Of a stretch of 64,000 nt of DNA, positions 57,741-64,000 are shown piece after piece. This DNA is from Sacculina carcini. Its lineage: Eukaryota > Arthropoda > Thecostraca > Sacculinidae. Location: positions 7,279,749-7,343,748 of the forward strand of contig OU696586.1 of assembly GCA_916048095.2 (NCBI GenBank), in the 5' to 3' direction. A model generated the notes under the pieces. The model did no database searches. It was not told the DNA's origin and saw only the letters and a program-made list of their open reading frames with translations. The translations under genes and the position numbers were made by a program. The number at the start of each line of letters is the position of its first letter. The stretch's first letter is position 1.

Positions 57741-58225
57741 AATTAATTGGCGGTACTTGAGATAATTTGCGTGTTGAGCGCGGTGAAATATGATTACATA
57801 CGCGCAAACAGCTAGAGTTATAAGGAGAAAATAGAGGATGATACAAGTGATGTTCTGGTGGGGTTGAGTGTGTACATATTTCAGGATGCTCTCAAATGGT
57901 AAGATATTTCGAATCATGCATTGAAAATAGTTCTTATTATAAATAAGTGAGTCTCTTTACGTTGGACTTATAATGAATTACAACTATGCATCCAGCGAAA
58001 CAATTCCTTCTGTGATATTGACAGAAAATTAAACTACTAAAATATATGTGAAAGCTGCAAGGCATCATTCATATATATGTATGAATTATTTACTGGCTGG
58101 AACGTTATATTTATTCCTGCATGAATGCTTTCTAAATTTGGTTTCATGATTTCTCGTAATAGATTACTAAATGTTTCACTTATTCACATAATTCCGCAAA
58201 CGCAGTTCGTGTCTATCAAGCCTTT
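57085..58225. other. No gene; (GT)n microsatellite
   Basis: A GT microsatellite lies at 57702-57738, and ATATATAAAG phrases at about 57430-57470. The frames crossing the GT tract on both strands are low-complexity artefacts. No gene is supported. Confidence 0.6.
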
Positions 58226-58850
58226 TGCAACAGTATGTATGGATTTTACAAGAACTTGCAAAACGTCGGTATTTTCTACCTTGATTATGCAAAAGCTTTT
58301 GACAAGGTCGACCACAAAGCATTACTCCGTAAACTGAAGTGCCTGACAATTACCGGGAATGTGGTGAGATGGATACAAGCGTACGTCTAGGCTTACGTCT
58401 AGATCCTAACGTCTAGGCATAACGTCCAAGTCCTAACGTCTAGATCCTAACGTCGTATAGATACTAACGTTTGGGCATCACACGGTAGAAGTTGATGGAT
58501 ACAGATCTGAAGCCTCCAGAATCATCATCGAAGTACCTCAAGGATCAGTGATCGGCCCACTAATTTTCCTTATTCTGATGACCGATATAAAAATGAATAT
58601 GAATATATACTTACTGTGTTCATTTACTGACGACACCAATATCAGTCACAGTGTGAAAACAAAGACTGGTATCGGGATATTGCCGACTAGCTTGCAAAGC
58701 ATATACGACTTGGCGCTGAAAAATATATGCAATTCAATGAGACGAAGTTCGAATTGCTATGATACGATACAAATGTTGAAATGAAAGACGACACCAAATT
58801 TTACACCGAAAATGATGGCGAAATCGGTGGTGAAATGCATCAGCACATCA
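58226..58850 (+). pseudogene. LINE RT fragment interrupted by a minisatellite
   Basis: Motif A FYLDYAKAFDKVDHKALL ends near 58375. Then about 100 bases of a 14-bp tandem repeat (AACGTCTAGATCCT type) intervene, and the RT continues with VPQGSVIGPLIFLILMTDI (motif B) and SFTDDTNIS where FADD or YADD is expected. After that, wording like MQFNETKFELL, normal for non-LTR RTs, occurs in a shifted frame. The fragment is of the CR1/Jockey-like kind and is distinct from the L2-like LINE at 25.6-28.3 kb. No endonuclease or 3' tail was found around it. Confidence 0.75.
58380..58480. repeat. Minisatellite with ~14-bp unit
   Basis: About seven degenerate units of TAACGTCTAGATCC with variants such as TAACGTCCAAGTCC lie between RT motifs A and B of the surrounding LINE fragment. 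Confidence 0.8.
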
Positions 58851-60572
58851 ACAAACTAATAACTTCACATTCCATTTCAATTAATTCCAGTCAGTCAGCC
58901 ATTCATCTCGGCTATTGATGAAGCGGGAACGCTGTTTTGTTTTAATAAAAATCCAACGATGTCAGGTTTTCCCGCAGATGAAATCAGAATTAATACAGAT
59001 ATCATTCGAACATATTCAGAACGGAGTCAACCTTCATCAGTAAGACTTGGATATCCAAATCATGATACATATAAGGGTTTACAGAGCTAGATACAGACGG
59101 CCCTCCATATAACGGACTCGAAGGTGGTCATTCACGATTGAGGATTCTACTGGACGAACCAATTGGAGCGAAATCTGCGTTTCTCTTGCCGCTGTTAGCA
59201 TGGTCAAAAAGACATTCTGCAACGATTGTATTCCAAATACCACAGAATGCTAACAGCTGAAGCACAATAGATAACAAGTCCAATATATAACATTGTCACA
59301 TAAAACTGACACAAAGTGCAACGACATCGCCTGAAGGGCGATATGGTTGCACGCGAAAGTGAAAATGAATAATCGTAATTGGTTTACATGGATATTAATT
59401 ATTAGACATCGAAAATACCTTCAGTCAATAGACGATAAAACTGCATTGAATCAGCAACAAAAATAGAGATGTCAGTGGCAATAGTGACGGGACTAACGAG
59501 TACCTCGTATACACACGATTACCCTACAGAAGGGATCGAAAAAAAAATTCCGCTATTTGAAAGTGTCTGCAATTTGGAGGTGTCCTCTGTAGCAATAGTG
59601 ATCAACTTATTTTACTGTGTGTTACTGCCCGCTGGGTGACCAACGTACAGACCCCGTCCAGCACTCCACCAAATACTCCCCAAACACAAAAGAAGTCCTC
59701 TGTATTTTGGCAAAGCACCGAACAAAGATGTAAATCTGAGACAACGTAAATCAATCATGACAAACCAGGCACATACTTGTGGCGTTTAGGTATCCAAGGA
59801 ACAGGACAAGTTCACATGAGACACGCATCGCTCCGCATCGCGCATCGCTCCGCATCGCGCATCGCTCCAAAGTGCGCTAAGCAAAAATGGAGGCGGAGAT
59901 AACAGGCGCGCTACGTCCACTGCGATACTAGCGCTCTTTAACGGCGAAAAATTCCTTTGGGCCGACTGTATTTGACACAAGAGGACGAAAAGAACAGGTC
60001 ACACATACAGACAAGGATACAAACATACAATTATCAAGCACACACATGATCCAACAGCGCACGCAGTGACAAAGACAAACACGACACACATACATACAAG
60101 CGAATAGACGCGCTGGACTCGGCTAGGTGGTGCGCGGCGTGATCCAGTGGCGCACTACATACTAACAACATAAACGACAACTCACAACCATATATGGCAA
60201 CCGACCTATAGATTAGACATGACTAGAGGGCGGAAAAATATGCGATTATTTTTCATTGTTTATGTCATTTTTATGTGATTGATTTTTACCAAATATGTGA
60301 TGAAAAAGCTAAAATATGTGATTTAAGTTTTACATTTATTCAATGTTAGAACATTGAAACAAACTAAAAAGACAATAATACGACATACAATATACATCCG
60401 TAAATATATAGAGAAGGAAAAATATTTTATACAATACAAATAATATAAAATTATGATAGTGAGTTCAATGTAATAAACATCAATTAATTAATAAAGCAAA
60501 GATAAATTATTATAGAAACAGTTAGTAAGCATACTTTTTTCAAATTTTATTCTGTTAGTTGTCAAATATCTA
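58851..60572. other. No gene; short GC tandem repeat
   Basis: A 17-bp repeat GCATCGCTCCGCATCGC occurs about 2.6 times at 59825-59868. From about 60485 the sequence matches 42853-42941, the left flank of the duplicated Helitron-like segment. The rest is AT-rich without a supported gene. Confidence 0.6.
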
Positions 60573-60593
60573 TCTATATATATAAAAGAGATC

Positions 60594-60625
<32 letters not shown>

Positions 60626-62175
60626 CTGTGTGTCTGTGTGTCTGTGTGCCACTTTCCTTGGTCCATATTCTATCAGCTAATACTCGGCCATCACTTGGCG
60701 TACTTGCTGAACATTTATACCATCATGTTGGAAATTTTCTTGTCTACACTGTAGGTTAAATGTTTTATTTCAAAAATGACAATAAAAAAGTTAGAGCGGT
60801 GAAAAGACAAAATGAACCCTAAAAACTGCGAAAATTTTGGTCAATTTTTTGAAGACTACTCTTCCTAAACCAGCAATGGTACAACTATAAAAATTATACC
60901 ACTGTGTAAAAAATATTCTGTTCTACTCAACAAACTATAATTCATACCCACAAATGAATATAAAACATGTAAAATGGAAAAAAAATCAATCTAAATTCAA
61001 AAATTTATTTAAACTCCACGCGTCCGATTTTCTCTACTTTTTTCTCTATTTCTCAAAAATAAATTATCACACAACTAAATACATAATACCATCATGCTGG
61101 AAATTTTGTTTGCTACAACACGATATAATTTTTAATTTTCCAAAGTGTATTAAAAAAAATTACGGCGGTGTGAAGTGTAAATGACAAAGTCAAAAAGGCA
61201 AAATTAGCACACAAAAACGTGAATATTTTGGTCAATATTCCGCTATATATTCCTCATAAACCAGCAATGGTACAGCTATAAAAATTATACTATTGTGTAG
61301 ATAATTTTCTGTTCTACAAGAAAAGTTATAATTTATACCCACAAATGATGCAAAAACTATGTAAAATTGGCAAAATTCTTAAATACATCCAAAATTACAC
61401 TTGAACACCGGGAGACTAAATTTTATTCATTTTTCTACTATTTCTCGGTAACTATTTGTTATACATAGAAATAAATTATACCATCGTGCTAGAAATTTTG
61501 TTTTCTACAATACGGTATAATTTTAATTTTTCAAAGTATATCTGAAGGCAGTTACGGCGGTGTAAATTCAAAAGGACATATTGCCAATTTGACAGCTATT
61601 ATGCGCACTTGCGATTACACAGGAATATACTACTGTGTAGATAATTTTGTGTTCTACAAGATAAGCTATAATTTATACCCACAAACGATACAAAAAAACG
61701 TGTAAAATTGGCAAAATTATCAAATACATCCAAAATTACACTTGAACCCCGGGTGACTAAAATTAATTCATTTTTCTACTATTTCTCAGTAACTATTTTT
61801 TACACGTTAAAATTAATTATACCATCGTGCTGGAAATTTTGTTTTCTACAATGCGGTAATTTTTTTAATTTTCCAAAGTATATCTGAAGGCAGTTACGGC
61901 GGTGTAAATTCAAAAGGACATATTGCCAATTTGACAGCTATTATGCGCACTTGCGATTACACACGAATATACATCTATTAAATTTCACGGAAGCCCAATC
62001 ACAATTAAGAATGCATCATATTAGCTCCAAGCATGGATGGTATGGTTTTATTGCGTACAGTTTAGTTAATGCTACACTATACTGAATAGAAAGGCTTTAT
62101 TCTCCTCAATATTTAGACATGAATTTTTCCTCACGACGGGCGGGTAAAATGCTACTGGGAACAAAGTAAACTACT
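60573..62175 (+). mobile_element. Helitron-like 5' part, array V, cut by element I
   Basis: Starts A|TCTATATATATAAAAGAG, then (TG)n and units marked at about 61163, 61555 and 61899, followed by the array exit and a hairpin variant at 62129. It is a near copy of 42942-44465. It ends abruptly at AAACTACT, where LTR element I begins. The frame 60954-61184 is part of the repeat. Confidence 0.75.
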
Positions 62176-62484
62176 TGTCATAAGGAACACAGCGGCCCGC
62201 TCCAACGCTGTATTAGTAACGATAATATCGGATAAGTTACAAGACCTGTAAATAGGAAACGTAAACACCCAGCGATTAACAATAACTAATTGAGTTCATG
62301 AATAGAAATAGAATGGGAACATACAATATCGAACTAACTGAACAGCATACAACTTGGACAACAAACACATACCATTGCACAATAACTACACATCACGTAA
62401 CATGCTCGCAACGTTTGGATCCGCATCATAAAGACAATGTTGCCAAATTACGCCAAGACTGAAACGCCAAACTCTTGTCTCACA
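62176..62484 (-). repeat. Putative 3' LTR of element I
   Basis: In the element's sense it starts TGTGAGAC after the purine tract AAGGGGGAG (62489-62497), and ends TTATGACA at 62176, where the interrupted repeat resumes. The second LTR lies outside the window, so the ends rest on these signals. Confidence 0.65.
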
Positions 62485-62485
62485 A

Positions 62486-64000
62486 TTACTCCCCCTTAGA
62501 AAAATCAGCGAAACGCCGGTTGCGCTGAATACGCCTGCCGTATCGGGAAGTTGTCGGTAAGAACCGCAATGGGTCCGAACCTTGTGACTCTGCCTCATCT
62601 GGTGGCCCACAGTGTACTCCAGTGTTCACTGCCGTAGCAGCTTCACTGGAAGGGTCTCTCGAGACGTCTTCAGTAGCAAGTCTCTTGCAACGGTCATGAT
62701 GTACGCAATCCACGGGTTTTTCAGGTCGATTCGATTCGATAAATATGTTTGCTCCATTGGTATCTACCACACTGTGAGGCCCGGAGTACATGGGATCTAA
62801 CCCGGATCTAGTCTCGTTTCGCAGCATGACCTTGTCCCCTGTTCTTACCCTATGCTCTGCAGGTTCGACTTTCCCACGATCATGGTACTGTTTGTATCTC
62901 TGACGAGCTAGATCAGTCCTCTTTTCTACATCCGTTTGAATGATGATGTGATTTGCCTTGGTTTCCGCGATGACATCGTCGGGATGAATCTCGGAACGCA
63001 GATTTTCCACATCAACCGTCTTATTCGTCCGCAACTCCGTACCATACATTACGAGAGCGGGCGTGTTTCCCGTGCTGCGATTGACTGCGTTGTTGATATT
63101 AAAAGCCGCTTCACGAACCACTTCAGGCCATGCTTCTGTACCTTTGTCTTGTTCGTCCAGCAAGCATCTGATGGTCTGTTTTGCAGTTTGCACCGACCGT
63201 TCTGCTTGTCCGTCGGCCTGAGGATGGTAAGGACTTGAATGTCTTTTCTGTATTCCTAGTTCCGCACAAAGCACTCGGACGACTCCGCCATCAACATTCC
63301 TGCCTTGATCAGACACCAGCACTCTTGGTGCGCCATGGCGGTAGATCCACTCGTTCCTGAACGCCGTGACCACTGAAGTAGCAGTTTGTTCTGCCATCGG
63401 TATCAGTTCCACAAACTTGGCGAAAAGGTCAACTACTACAAGTAAATATCGGTACCCATTAGCACTCCACGGCATGGTAGCAATATCCATGGTGACGGCT
63501 TGACGCGAACCTCTGGCTCCATAATCGGGTATTTGCATCCTGATCCTATTTTGGTATGATCGTTTCTGCCTCGCACATACATCACATTGGCTACCAACTT
63601 CCTTCACTGTTTTCTCCATACCCATCCAGTACAGATCACGCTTGAGTGCCAATAAAGTCTTCTCGACTCCAAAGTGACCCTGACTGTGGTATTCCCTAGT
63701 CAGTGATGTTTTCAGCTGTTCTGGAACAACGATTCGATTTCATTTCATTGATACATCATTGCGAACGTGAATACCGTCACAGCGTCGAAAACAACCGTCG
63801 CGTATCGCACCGTTCGATGATAGCTGTGTTTTGGCGCTGATGATACTTTAGTCTTGCAGTTGACCCCGCTTAATGCGATCAAAGGGAGTCTCTTCCGTCA
63901 GATAAATATGTCGGTCCATATGCTCCTCATTGTCATTGACATTGTCATCTACCGATGATGGAATACGACTCAGAAAGTCTGCCACTTGATTATCAGATCC
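62486..64000 (-). pseudogene. Integrase of LTR element I, with RNase H end; cut by window edge
   Basis: The RNase H end reads DNQVADFLSRIPSS near the window edge. Integrase follows: HSQGHFG and CDVC in the zinc-binding half, D in VTMDIATMPW, D in LVSDQGRNVDG and E in ADGQAERSVQ, a complete DDE triad. The C-terminal domain has RTGDKVMLRNETRSGLDP and ends in a long polar tail. The frame is open from 63652 to 62486, but in-frame stops lie upstream at 63740-63742 (TGA) and 63848-63850 (TAA). The stop codon sits directly next to the purine tract of the 3' LTR. The element belongs to a Ty3/gypsy group different from A-D. Confidence 0.88.

Noticed and set aside
57502..57846. His-Thr repeat protein on the minus strand
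   Set aside because: It is the translation of the (GT)n microsatellite at 57702-57738.
62863..62880. GGTTCGACTTTCC, similar to a tRNA B box
   Set aside because: It lies in the integrase coding sequence of element I and no cloverleaf partner sequences surround it.

Overview
The window looks like transposon-rich, non-genic DNA from an invertebrate animal. I found no host gene, rRNA, tRNA or CRISPR array. Recognisable coding sequence belongs to mobile elements: Ty3/gypsy-like LTR retrotransposons, L2/CR1-like LINEs, a Helitron helicase, and hAT-type MITEs. Most copies are broken. The element mix and the absence of any operon-like layout point to a metazoan; I cannot name the species.

Layout. 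1-12.4 kb: AT-rich DNA with a hAT-like MITE (2299-2541), a 2.8 kb array of a 41-bp satellite (4901-7666), a second hAT-like MITE with an 8-bp target duplication (9865-10145), and two inverted copies of a 440-bp segment (1-440 and 11924-12362). 13.5-15.05 kb: a minus-strand Helitron PIF1-type helicase with one in-frame stop. 15-17.9 kb: no gene seen. 17.9-48.8 kb: a nest built on composite Helitron-like elements. Each has a 5' part starting TATATATATAAAAGAG followed by ~338/392-bp tandem units, and a 3' part carrying many copies of a GC hairpin (consensus CCGCACGACGGGCGG), ending in TTTTAATG-CTAG. Several lie head to tail. Into them are inserted LTR element A (19135-23430), L2-like LINE pieces (24.4-28.3 kb), truncated LTR element B (28.3-31.6 kb), fragment C (31645-32801), LTR element E (33320-36527, TSD CAAAT) and LTR element F (44473-46437, TSD ATTTA). 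48.8-52.05 kb: minus-strand LTR element G (TSD TGCGT). 52.6-57.1 kb: LTR element D, a relative of A and B, whose 3' part is a near copy of C. 58.2-58.9 kb: a LINE RT fragment split by a minisatellite. 60.6-62.2 kb: another Helitron-like 5' part. 62.2 kb to the end: minus-strand LTR element I, cut by the window edge.

How they fit together. A, B, C and D share one pol design (protease, RT, RNase H with WCDASSLA, HHCC-DDE integrase). In A, B, D and G the protease frame lies -1 to the gag frame. B and D both have the slippery heptamer G_GGA_AAC in the right phase just after the last gag zinc knuckle, and G has G_TTA_AAC just before its gag stop, so programmed -1 frameshifting is likely. E has lost RT and RNase H, G has lost RNase H and integrase, and F keeps only integrase, yet all three have LTR copies and matching short flanking repeats. 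C and D share the same frameshifts, so they were copied after the gene was already broken.
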